Positions 55,266 through 64,000 of a stretch of 64,000 bases of DNA are shown in pieces. The notes under the pieces were generated by a model, which did no database searches, had not been told where the DNA came from, and worked only from the letters and a program-made list of their open reading frames with translations. The stretch covers positions 29,583-93,582 of the forward strand of contig NZ_FYAK01000011.1 in NCBI RefSeq assembly GCF_900185615.1, written 5' to 3'. This stretch comes from Photobacterium malacitanum. GTDB taxonomy: Bacteria > Pseudomonadota > Gammaproteobacteria > Enterobacterales > Vibrionaceae. Within the stretch, counting starts at the first letter, position 1, and every line of letters starts with the position of its first letter. The position numbers were made by a program, and so were the translations under genes.

Positions 55266-58200
55266 TTAATGGTTATTATCAACTTGAAACACATTATGAT
55301 TAAACAACGATGCCACTATATCAGCAGAAGATGCACCATCTATTAAGCCTAAATCGTGTTGTGGGTTGAAATTTTCTAACACAATATGCTGTGACTGCCC
55401 TTGAGTACTATTCACTTCAAGATTGAGATTGCCGTTATCATCAACATCAGCACTAACATGTTTCAATAAAACATCCATATCAACAATACTATTATTATCA
55501 TCAGTCAATAAGTCGTAAAGATTGATTTGATCTTTATCTAATTCAAAATCAGTAATGGTATCTGTATTTTCCACCGCTGAAAGCGATGTTTCATGCCATA
55601 TAAACACGTCATTACCACTACCACCGGTTAAAATATCATTACCTTGGCCAGCAGCAAGAATGTCGTTGCCACCGAAACCAAACAAAGACTCACCTTGGTT
55701 ATCAGCAGTCAAGATATTATCTTGTTGATTACCAAAATTATCACTTAACTCAAGATTACCACTATTAAGTAACGCATCCAATTTATCAGCATTAGTCATA
55801 CTAGTCGCATTATCACCAAAGAGATCATTATGACTAACACCATCTAATATGATGTTTTGCACAACTTGATGTTGATCGTCAAAAATCTGAATTTCAGTAT
55901 TGCCTTGTTGCTCTACTATATTTAAACGATTATTCAAATCTTCAACAGATTGAATATCCTGACTATTAAGCGCATCACCAAGATTAATGGTATCAATACC
56001 CACTTCAAAATCCATGATAGTGTCTGTCGCTGGCGCATTAGCTGTACCAAAATCGGCTTCAGACCATAAGAAAGTATCTTTAACGCCATCGCCATGGCCA
56101 TTAAGATCACCTCCCCACAGAATATCATCACCTCGACCGCCAACTAAAATATCAGATGCTAAACCACCGACGAGAATATCATTGCCGTCACCGCCAAATA
56201 GGGTTGCTTCAGCGGTACTATCAATCACTAAATTCGCTTGATTCGACGCACTATTCTGACCAATGATATTATTGGTTACACTAAGATCATCAACCACGAC
56301 ATCAATATTAACCGCAGGTGATATTGCTTGAGAACCATCAGATTCAGTCGATACTGCAGCAACGCTGATTGTGTGTGCACCTTGAGTAAGATCTTTAATA
56401 TAAACATCATTCAGATCTTGCGCAGTAATTTGCCACTCACCATTACCTAAATCGGTACCAATAACATTGCCAGCTTTATCAACAACCTGAGCTGAGCCTA
56501 AATCACTAAGTTTGACTGTCAGTGTTTCAGAAGCATCAGCTGACGCTGCAGCAATTAAGCCAATCAAAGGTAACATTGTCCCTAATGAGCTTTGAATCGC
56601 AGCGGTTTGAATATGATCAGGACTTAAACTTAAGGACGGCATATCCGCTTTTGGTGTGACGGTAATATTGACTTTATTGGTCGTCGATAGACTACCACCA
56701 GAACCGGTATTACCACCATCATTGGTTGTGATGGTCAATTCATCATTGCCACTGAAATTTTCAGCTGCAGTATAGCTCACGCCACTATCAAGTACCGCGT
56801 TGATATCTGCCATTGAACCTTTCAGAACCACATTACCGCTGCCATCATCAGTAACTTCAACACCACTATTTGTTGGTAATGTAATCGATAGTGAGCCATG
56901 GTTAACCGCTAATGTCACCGACATCGCTTCATTATTGGCAAGCTCATTAAAATCAGTATCGGTAACTTTTATACCTTCCACAACTGTTGCAGTATCTTCA
57001 CTCGCAGTAATCGTGGTAGGTACATCATTGACCGGTGCATCATTAACTGCCTCGACAGTAATATCAACTGTACTCACATCGGTTAACGCACCACCACTAC
57101 CGACATTACCGTTATCAGAAGTGGTCATGGTTAGCTGATCGCTACCGTTATAGTTTTGATCGCTACTGTATTCAATCCCCGCATCAAGCAAGGTATTAAT
57201 TTTATCGATATCACCACTTATCACTAACTTACCGTCACCATTATCAGTGATCGTTAGTCCTTGAGTATCGGTAGCAATAACCGCCAGTTGTCCATGCTCT
57301 ACGCTTAGCTCAACTGTCATTTGCCCCGATGTACCACCTTCTTTGGCATCAATATCTGCAATGCTCAATCCAGTAATAATATGGCTACTGTCTTCATTAA
57401 CATCAAATGTTGCTGGTACTGTATTTACAGGCGCATCATTTACCGCATCGACAGTAATATCAACTGTACTCACGTCAGTTAACACGCCACCGCTACCAAC
57501 ATTGCCGTTATCTGATGTAGTCATGGTTAGCTGATCGCTACCATTAAAGTTTTCATCACCAGTATATTTAACACCCGCATCAAGCAAAGTATTAATCTTA
57601 TCGATATCACCGCTTATCACTAACTTACCATCACCATTATCAGTGATCGTTAGTCCTAGAGTATCGGTGGCAATAATATCCAGTTGTCCATGCTCTACGC
57701 TTAGCTCAACTGTCATTTGCCCCGAAGTACCGCTTTCTTTAGCGTCAACATCTGCAATGCTCAAGCCTGTAATAACATGGCTACTATCTTCATTAACATC
57801 AAACGGTGCCGGTACAGTATTTACAGGTGCATCGTTAACCGGTGTTACGGTTATATCAATAGTGTCAGTATCGGTTAATGGACCGCCAGCACCTGAATTA
57901 CCATTATCGTTAGTGGTCATTGTCAGGCTATCTGTACCGTTAAAATCTTTGTCACCGGTATAGTTAATACCATGATCTAAAAGTTGATTAATCAAATTTA
58001 AATCACCATTGATAATCAACTTACCATCACCATTATCAGTGATGGTTAAGCCTGATGTATCAACACCCGCAGAAATAGCAAGCTGACCGTGCTCAACACT
58101 TAGAGTGACAGTCATATCCATTACTGCATCATGATCATTGCTATCAACATCGGTAATTTGCAAACCATTTATCACTAGCGTAGCGTCTTCATCAACCGTT

Positions 58201-61200
58201 AATGGATCTGAAGGTAAATGGTTTACTGGTGCATCATTATCAGGAATAACATCAACATGGATAATCTTATCAACTGCAACACTGTCGGTACCAACAACAC
58301 CGTTGTCAACCGCACGAATATCGAGATTTAAATCGCCATTCCAAATAGTGCCGTCAATAACCGTTTGATTATTAGCATCACCCGGATGGAAAATTAACGA
58401 ATCCAGATCAGAGCCTGTCACTTTAATTATCCATGAACCATCAGCTTGCTTTTCTGCACTACCATCAACCCCATCAGGTAACGTAAACGAACTTGAATCA
58501 GGTACGTTAGTGATGGTTATTTGTAATGATTCAGCCCCATTTTCATGCACATTTGGACCAGGATTATTAATGGTGTTTTTGTCGTCATAAGCTTTAATAC
58601 CCAAATCAAGCGTAATCGGACTATTTTCATCACCAGTGACATTAGTTGTAACATCAGTATCTACTTTATCGGCTACTGGTTGTACATCGATAGTGATGGT
58701 TTCACGATTCTCTGCCGGTTTATCCAGTGAGTCTTCTTTTGAATAAACCACAATATCAATATCAACGGTACCGCTGAAATCATGGGGTGGACGGACTTTA
58801 ATATCACTTAAATCAAAGCTTTCACCAGATGCAGCAATTGTCCATACACCACCGCCATTATTAACAGCACCTTCAATGATAAAGCCATCGGGCACATTTT
58901 CTAATTTCATCGAAACAATATGCTCAGAGCCATCGATATCTTCTAAAGAACCACTGATTCCAGCCAATGAAATAGCGGTATCTTCATCACCAACAATAGG
59001 TGTATCAATACCTTGCCATTTGATTTCATCATTCACAGCAATTACATCAAAGCTAACCGTACTATCAAATGATTTCGTGTCAGTGACTGTCGCCCCGCTA
59101 GTTTGATCATAAATAGCAGTATCCACTACAGTTGTACTGACATTAATATCGACCTTACCGCTAAAATCGAGTGCAGGCTTAAAATGAATATTATCAAGCT
59201 GACTTTGATCAACCGTAATTGACGTGCCTAGCACATTGCCATTAGCATCAATAAATACGCCATTGGTAGTATCAGCTAATGTTAGGGTTACTGACTGTAT
59301 CGTTTCTTTACCATCAGTCTCTGATGTATCGGTATCTTTTAAACTCATCGAGAGATCGAGTTTAATATCACCATCTTCGTAAGCAATATTATCGTATACC
59401 TGCTCTTGCTTATCATCAGAAGTCGAGATCGGTTGCTTATCGGCGTTTAGGCCATCAGTTTCTACAACCGTAATCGCGACATCTTTAGGCCCATCAACTT
59501 GTGGAGCAACTTGCACAGCAATGGTGTCGTTCTTGGTTATGTAATCACCACTTTCAGTATCCGTGGTGACATAGGTAACATCAAACTTAAAATCTCCCGC
59601 ATAGTCATCAGGAAGATTTAATGTGATGCCTGAAAGATCAACCGTACCATCAGCACCAACAGGTACTTTTAATACGTACTCACCAGTAACGTGGTCAAAA
59701 TCAGCGCCTGAAATAGTTGCACCATCTGGTAAATTATCGGCATTAATCACCAAGGTAAAGTCATCGTGAGCTTGATCACCGTTCGCTGTACTGATGGTAA
59801 CAATGTGATCCATCATTTGCTTACCGAGATCAACACTATTATCTTCAGTGCCCGTTACGATATAGCTATCATCAACAATGATATCGGCGGCTTTTTCAGT
59901 ATGACTTTCAGTATTAGCGATAAAATCTAACGTGATTGTTCCTTTCTCGTTAACTTTATCACTGACATCACCATCATCGCTCATATCTTGAACAAGGGCA
60001 TTGATATTAAGGGTTAACTGACCTTTAAATCCTTCTGGTGCAATTATTTTTAAGTCATCTAGTGATGATTGCGGCACCGTCCAGCTACCATCACCATTAT
60101 TAATACCACCAATGATCACAAATCCTTCCGGAATAGGATCTAACACAATTTGCGTGATCACTTCTGAACTTGAACTATCATCATTTTGCCAGATAATTTT
60201 ACCGTCAGATCCAGCATCATTAGATAAATCAATCACACCGTCGCTACCAGAGGCTATCGTAGTCTCTTGTGTACCATTATGATCTATAACTATTGAACCA
60301 TCAGGCTCAACAACCGCTTTAATATCAACATCCAATGTGCCAGTAATATCTTTGGTTACGGTTTCTTTATTACCGTCGACATCAGTTTGAGATACCGTAA
60401 CCGTTGAGGTTAACTTTATATCTTGATCTGAATTATGAGGCGCAGTTACGGTTAATTCACCGCCATCAAGTAATGTCTGTAATTGCTGTGCAGTTAACTC
60501 AACGTTGCCATTAGTGTCTGTAGTCAGTTCTACGCCATTAATAAATAGTTGATAACCTGTCGGTAATCCACCTAAAGCTAACCCCGTAATATGCTCTTGC
60601 GGATCAGTCAGCGTTGGTTGCCAATGAACAATGGTTGCTTCGTCTTCTAGTCCTGTCGATATGGTGGTGTAATTATCCGCATCAATTTCAGGTGTGATAT
60701 GAATAATCAACTCACTGTTAAACTCAGCACTTGCACCATCATTTTCAGTCACCACTGTGCGCACATCTAAACTGATATCTTCAGTACTATTCTGTGGTGG
60801 TTTAATAACAATATTGGTTAATGAGTCTAGGTTTACTTGGTAAATAGGCTGACCATTACTGTCTTCACCTGCGTAAACTAAGGTTTGTAGATTACCTTCT
60901 GCATCATAAATCTCAGTCCCTTTTGGAATACCTGAAATAACCACACTCAGAGTTTCAGAGCCATCAGTATTACCGTCAGCATTGGTGTGCTCACCAGAGA
61001 CGACTTTAAAATCAAATTTAGCTTCGCCATCTTCTTTAATCGTGGTTTGTAAACCATCTCGACCATCATCTAATGGTGTCCAATCAGGGTTATCAGAGAC
61101 AATTTCAGGGTGATCAACCACACCGGTTAACGCAACATCAATGGTTTGAGGACCAATAATTTTTTCACTGGTCTCAGTCGTCACTTGGCCGTTAGCATCT

Positions 61201-64000
61201 GTCACTTGTGCGACATCACGGACAACACCATTAACCGTAATACTAAAATCAACATTACTGTCTAACGGCGGTTGCATTGATAAACCGCTTAGCTGTTGGT
61301 ATGAAATCTCATATACGCCATCGCCATTTGGCGTCAGTAGCTGATCATTAAGATACAGCACAGCGCCATCAGGCAATGCCGAAATTTGTAGATATAAAGT
61401 CTCAGAACCATCGGTATTATCGTCCAATGATGTCAAGTTAATATGGCTTGATAAATCAATCCGCTGATCTTCATTTGCTTCAACACGCGTGACTTTCAAT
61501 ACCGCATCATCAGCCACAGGACTGACATTAATAATCACAGTTTTAACTTCAGAGTCGGCGGTTTGATGACCATCGACAAAATTATTTTTCTCTTTGCTCT
61601 GTGCCTGAATCGTTAACTCAATATCGCCACTGAAATTATCAACCGGATTAACTTCAACTGACGCCATCTGGTTTGCTGTTACCTTATACACACCAGAGCC
61701 TGATGACGTTTCAGTTAATAACTGTCCACTAATTTCTAAAGTACACTTATCTTGATATTCTACTGGTACCGTAATGAAATAGAATAGCCTTTCTGAACCA
61801 TCGGTGTCTTGTAAATCAGCGACAACATTGAGTAACACGTTATCCTGATCTTCTGAGGTGACATAGTGATCAACAGAACTTGCATTCCAGATTGGTGTAT
61901 CCGCAATACCTTGCACATCAATAGAGAACTCACCATTCATAACCGGATGATTACCACCATCAGTGGTATTTACTTGTGCAGTTACGTCAAATTTTATTCC
62001 AGCTGCTGAAGTTGAATAGTCTGCATCAGGAACAAAAGTCACACCTTGTAAAATAAATTTCACATCTGGTGGATTGGTATTATCAACTGCAAACGCCTCC
62101 GGTGGTAAGGTAACACTACCGTCACTATTAACTGTGAGTGGCTGACCGTTATACATAAACACACCATGTGCTTGTGTTTGCGGTTGAATAGTTACTGTAC
62201 CAACATGTTCACCACGGTCGTTATCCCCACCATCAATGGTCATATTGATTTCAATACCACCACGATTAGGGTCAACGTTATCAGTTGGATCGGTAGAGTG
62301 ACGACCATCCTCTTCTTCACCGACACTATTTTCAACTTGCAGTATGGCGTCTTTATCGGAAATATCTAAAGTTATAGTGCCAGTTGCAGTATCGCCGTCA
62401 CCATCGGTTACTTCAAAACCAATTTGTTTAATTAGCTCTTCTTGGGTTTGAGAGATGTTATCTTTGGCTATAAAGTAAGTATCACCATTAGGCTTGATCA
62501 TCAGCTCACCTAATACTTGCGTACCATCTTTCACTTCATAGATTCGATATTCACCGGATTGTTCTAAGCTAGACAACGCAATATGTTGGCCATCAACAAT
62601 CAAAGCCGTCACTTCAGCACCATCAGCCCCTGTTGCTGTAATCACATTTTGTTGGGTACTTGAGCTATCTTCTACCGTCGCTAATGTCACATCCTGAACC
62701 GATGGAATATCATCTTGAATTGTGACATTCACATTGACACTTCCACTGACATCACCATCGTTATCGATCGCATATACTGGAATATCAATGGTTAATTGAT
62801 CTTCACCTTGAGTTGGATGATCTATTGTGCCATGCAATTGGAAGATATAACGTCCAGTTGGTAGTAAGTAATAAGTAAATACAACATTACCGTTAGCGAT
62901 ACCTTGGTAAGTACCTTCACTTGATTGCGATAAAATTATTTTATTACCATGCGAAGTTATGTCATTTTGTTGATTAAACGAGTCAACGTCTACTTTGTAA
63001 TTAGTGACATAATCACTACCTGAGTTAACAACAATATCGCCAATAGCTGCTTCGCCATCACCCGACGGAGTCGAACCTGAGGCTAAATCACTTTCTTCAA
63101 CCGTTAATGCAGGTGCAGCAATAATTACTGGATTAGCGCCATCTTCAATAGTTATTTGAGCATTAACATCATTAGTAAGAGGATCACCATCAGTATCATT
63201 AACTTGTACTGGTACATCGATAACAATCTTATCGCCATCAACATTTACCCAGCCACCATTATCACTACCATTATGGTCAAGTGGAGAGTGTTGGGTAATC
63301 GAGACTTTAATATCAACATCATGTCCGTTTGCAGCTTGTGTCGCGGTCACGGCGACTGTAACAACAACGTTTCCGTCAGCAGCACCTGTTAATACACCTG
63401 TATTATGATCATAATTAAAACTGATCTTTTCGCCATTAGAGGTTAATTCTGATTGTAACTCATCGATTAATGCCGTCAGCTTAGCGTTATCGATTGTTGC
63501 CGAGGTTGGATCAAGACGATCGACACCAGCAGTAACTGCAATATCAGTATTACCTGATACTGGATATCCTTGCTGACCAGACGCTGGCGTTAAATCACCT
63601 TCTGTAATGGTAATTGAGCCAGTTTCACCACCTGTAGCATTTTCACCATCAGTGACAGTAATAACAACTTGTCCTTGCGTACTGTCACCATCATTATCCG
63701 TCGCCGTCACACCAAGATTAATCTTGGCAATGTCAGCATCGTTTTGATCAATGGGGCCTTTGACTTCAACCGTGTATGAGCCATCTTTAGCAATCGTTAC
63801 TACCATCACTGGCTTATTATCGCTATCAACCACGGTTAATACGTTACCGTTAACCGTAAATGTGGTCGCGGCACCATTACTGGTTAGGTTGGCTAAATCC
63901 GGTTGGTCAGCATTGAAATCAAGCTGATGGATCGCATCTGAGCCCACATCCAACGGCACTTCGCCGCTAATAACCTCACCATTTTGGGTGGTTTCATTAA
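55266..64000 (-). CDS. Giant type I-secreted RTX adhesin (VCA0849 subclass), C-terminal 2,911 residues
   Basis: A partial gene: the frame stays open past the right edge (the residues before the apparent start read TTQNGEVISGEV), so the N-terminal anchor is missing. From right to left: VCBS/DUF5801-like domains (to about 62.7 kb); many T1SS-143 type beta domains with DGSETL motifs (about 58.3-62.7 kb); four cadherin-like domains in tandem (56.65-58.24 kb); a segment with MLPLIGLIAAASADASETL; and two RTX/C-terminal target modules with GGDGNDIL, GGRGDDIL and GGSGNDVF nonapeptides that bind calcium. It is very acidic (Asp, Thr, Ser, Val), typical of biofilm or host-surface adhesins that need an ABC/LapE-type secretion system, which is not in the window. 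Confidence 0.92.
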   Translation of the reverse strand, partial: NETTQNGEVISGEVPLDVGSDAIHQLDFNADQPDLANLTSNGAATTFTVNGNVLTVVDSDNKPVMVVTIAKDGSYTVEVKGPIDQNDADIAKINLGVTATDNDGDSTQGQVVITVTDGENATGGETGSITITEGDLTPASGQQGYPVSGNTDIAVTAGVDRLDPTSATIDNAKLTALIDELQSELTSNGEKISFNYDHNTGVLTGAADGNVVVTVAVTATQAANGHDVDIKVSITQHSPLDHNGSDNGGWVNVDGDKIVIDVPVQVNDTDGDPLTNDVNAQITIEDGANPVIIAAPALTVEESDLASGSTPSGDGEAAIGDIVVNSGSDYVTNYKVDVDSFNQQNDITSHGNKIILSQSSEGTYQGIANGNVVFTYYLLPTGRYIFQLHGTIDHPTQGEDQLTIDIPVYAIDNDGDVSGSVNVNVTIQDDIPSVQDVTLATVEDSSSTQQNVITATGADGAEVTALIVDGQHIALSSLEQSGEYRIYEVKDGTQVLGELMIKPNGDTYFIAKDNISQTQEELIKQIGFEVTDGDGDTATGTITLDISDKDAILQVENSVGEEEDGRHSTDPTDNVDPNRGGIEINMTIDGGDNDRGEHVGTVTIQPQTQAHGVFMYNGQPLTVNSDGSVTLPPEAFAVDNTNPPDVKFILQGVTFVPDADYSTSAAGIKFDVTAQVNTTDGGNHPVMNGEFSIDVQGIADTPIWNASSVDHYVTSEDQDNVLLNVVADLQDTDGSERLFYFITVPVEYQDKCTLEISGQLLTETSSGSGVYKVTANQMASVEVNPVDNFSGDIELTIQAQSKEKNNFVDGHQTADSEVKTVIINVSPVADDAVLKVTRVEANEDQRIDLSSHINLTSLDDNTDGSETLYLQISALPDGAVLYLNDQLLTPNGDGVYEISYQQLSGLSMQPPLDSNVDFSITVNGVVRDVAQVTDANGQVTTETSEKIIGPQTIDVALTGVVDHPEIVSDNPDWTPLDDGRDGLQTTIKEDGEAKFDFKVVSGEHTNADGNTDGSETLSVVISGIPKGTEIYDAEGNLQTLVYAGEDSNGQPIYQVNLDSLTNIVIKPPQNSTEDISLDVRTVVTENDGASAEFNSELIIHITPEIDADNYTTISTGLEDEATIVHWQPTLTDPQEHITGLALGGLPTGYQLFINGVELTTDTNGNVELTAQQLQTLLDGGELTVTAPHNSDQDIKLTSTVTVSQTDVDGNKETVTKDITGTLDVDIKAVVEPDGSIVIDHNGTQETTIASGSDGVIDLSNDAGSDGKIIWQNDDSSSSEVITQIVLDPIPEGFVIIGGINNGDGSWTVPQSSLDDLKIIAPEGFKGQLTLNINALVQDMSDDGDVSDKVNEKGTITLDFIANTESHTEKAADIIVDDSYIVTGTEDNSVDLGKQMMDHIVTISTANGDQAHDDFTLVINADNLPDGATISGADFDHVTGEYVLKVPVGADGTVDLSGITLNLPDDYAGDFKFDVTYVTTDTESGDYITKNDTIAVQVAPQVDGPKDVAITVVETDGLNADKQPISTSDDKQEQVYDNIAYEDGDIKLDLSMSLKDTDTSETDGKETIQSVTLTLADTTNGVFIDANGNVLGTSITVDQSQLDNIHFKPALDFSGKVDINVSTTVVDTAIYDQTSGATVTDTKSFDSTVSFDVIAVNDEIKWQGIDTPIVGDEDTAISLAGISGSLEDIDGSEHIVSMKLENVPDGFIIEGAVNNGGGVWTIAASGESFDLSDIKVRPPHDFSGTVDIDIVVYSKEDSLDKPAENRETITIDVQPVADKVDTDVTTNVTGDENSPITLDLGIKAYDDKNTINNPGPNVHENGAESLQITITNVPDSSSFTLPDGVDGSAEKQADGSWIIKVTGSDLDSLIFHPGDANNQTVIDGTIWNGDLNLDIRAVDNGVVGTDSVAVDKIIHVDVIPDNDAPVNHLPSDPLTVDEDATLVINGLQITDVDSNDHDAVMDMTVTLSVEHGQLAISAGVDTSGLTITDNGDGKLIINGDLNLINQLLDHGINYTGDKDFNGTDSLTMTTNDNGNSGAGGPLTDTDTIDITVTPVNDAPVNTVPAPFDVNEDSSHVITGLSIADVDAKESGTSGQMTVELSVEHGQLDIIATDTLGLTITDNGDGKLVISGDIDKINTLLDAGVKYTGDENFNGSDQLTMTTSDNGNVGSGGVLTDVSTVDITVDAVNDAPVNTVPATFDVNEDSSHIITGLSIADIDAKEGGTSGQMTVELSVEHGQLAVIATDTQGLTITDNGDGKLVISGDIDKINTLLDAGIEYSSDQNYNGSDQLTMTTSDNGNVGSGGALTDVSTVDITVEAVNDAPVNDVPTTITASEDTATVVEGIKVTDTDFNELANNEAMSVTLAVNHGSLSITLPTNSGVEVTDDGSGNVVLKGSMADINAVLDSGVSYTAAENFSGNDELTITTNDGGNTGSGGSLSTTNKVNITVTPKADMPSLSLSPDHIQTAAIQSSLGTMLPLIGLIAAASADASETLTVKLSDLGSAQVVDKAGNVIGTDLGNGEWQITAQDLNDVYIKDLTQGAHTISVAAVSTESDGSQAISPAVNIDVVVDDLSVTNNIIGQNSASNQANLVIDSTAEATLFGGDGNDILVGGLASDILVGGRGDDILWGGDLNGHGDGVKDTFLWSEADFGTANAPATDTIMDFEVGIDTINLGDALNSQDIQSVEDLNNRLNIVEQQGNTEIQIFDDQHQVVQNIILDGVSHNDLFGDNATSMTNADKLDALLNSGNLELSDNFGNQQDNILTADNQGESLFGFGGNDILAAGQGNDILTGGSGNDVFIWHETSLSAVENTDTITDFELDKDQINLYDLLTDDNNSIVDMDVLLKHVSADVDDNGNLNLEVNSTQGQSQHIVLENFNPQHDLGLIDGASSADIVASLFNHNVFQVDNNH
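56652..58241 (-). repeat. Four tandem 132-residue cadherin-like repeats (396-bp units)
   Basis: The junction motif VNDAPVN (or a variant) recurs with its Val codon at 57045, 57441 and 57837, and variants lie at 56649 and 58239, giving units of 396, 396, 396 and 402 bases. The units ending at 57443 and 57839 are almost the same protein sequence (VEHGQL, TITDNGDGKLVISGDIDKIN), which points to recent duplication or gene conversion. Confidence 0.9.

Noticed and set aside
56652..58241. CRISPR-like or satellite repeat
   Set aside because: The 396-bp period is in frame with protein domains and fully coding, so it is a protein repeat.
55934..59106. Several open frames on both strands within the adhesin gene
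   Set aside because: They are shadows of the biased, repetitive adhesin sequence; none has a ribosome site or domain.
1..64000. Insertion sequences, prophage, integron, tRNA or rRNA genes
   Set aside because: No transposase or integrase frames, attachment-site repeats or tRNA-like cloverleafs were recognised on reading.

Overview
The window looks like a chromosomal segment of a low-GC marine gammaproteobacterium of the family Vibrionaceae. A Photobacterium-like organism is my best guess. This rests on the gene set (pstSCAB, metE/metR, glpABC, dcuC, ygiQ, a YbdG-type MscS channel, pldA) and on a giant adhesin of the VCA0849 type I secretion subclass. I see no tRNA, rRNA, CRISPR array, transposase or phage gene. 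Genus is inferred and species cannot be told.

Region 1 (1-27.8 kb) is a metabolic core: a nucleoside transporter fragment, a LysR regulator, pstSCAB behind a Pho-box array, a YeaR-like cupin with a palindrome over its promoter, two MscS-family channels, a META-domain lipoprotein, and metE/metR with MetR and MetJ sites between them. It continues with a translationally coupled glpABC operon, a PliG-like lysozyme inhibitor, a YnfM-like exporter with a divergent LysR regulator, dcuC, a hybrid-binding RNase HI and ygiQ. Most units end in clear intrinsic terminators.

Region 2 (27.9-51.4 kb) is one long minus-strand Wzx/Wzy-type surface polysaccharide locus, read from 51.3 kb down to 27.9 kb: wza, wzc, wecA, tviB, a tviC/wbpP-type epimerase, rmlB, rmlA, rmlD, rmlC, wzx, four GT4 and one GT25 glycosyltransferases, wzy, two polysaccharide deacetylases, a sugar formyltransferase and an unusual two-domain protein. 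An ops element (GGCGGTAGCATG) lies in the wza leader, so RfaH control is likely. The genes predict a repeat unit with an N-acetylated aminouronic acid (via TviB and the epimerase) and L-rhamnose (via RmlABCD), begun on undecaprenyl phosphate by WecA. The section distal to rml is far more AT-rich, as expected for serotype-specific cargo. A formyltransferase together with deacetylases but no sugar aminotransferase is the most interesting functional puzzle. The neighbouring fusion of a degenerate formyltransferase-like domain to a beta-propeller-like domain is the most novel protein.

Region 3 (51.4-64 kb) holds an 811-bp intergenic region with an orphan promoter and terminator, a PAS-LuxR regulator, outer-membrane phospholipase A, a 51-residue membrane protein, a DUF2884/YggN-like periplasmic protein and more than 8.7 kb of the C-terminal part of a giant type I-secreted adhesin. 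The adhesin carries a 396-bp tandem repeat and two RTX/secretion-target modules, and it runs off the right edge. Regions 2 and 3 together form a cell-surface and biofilm neighbourhood.
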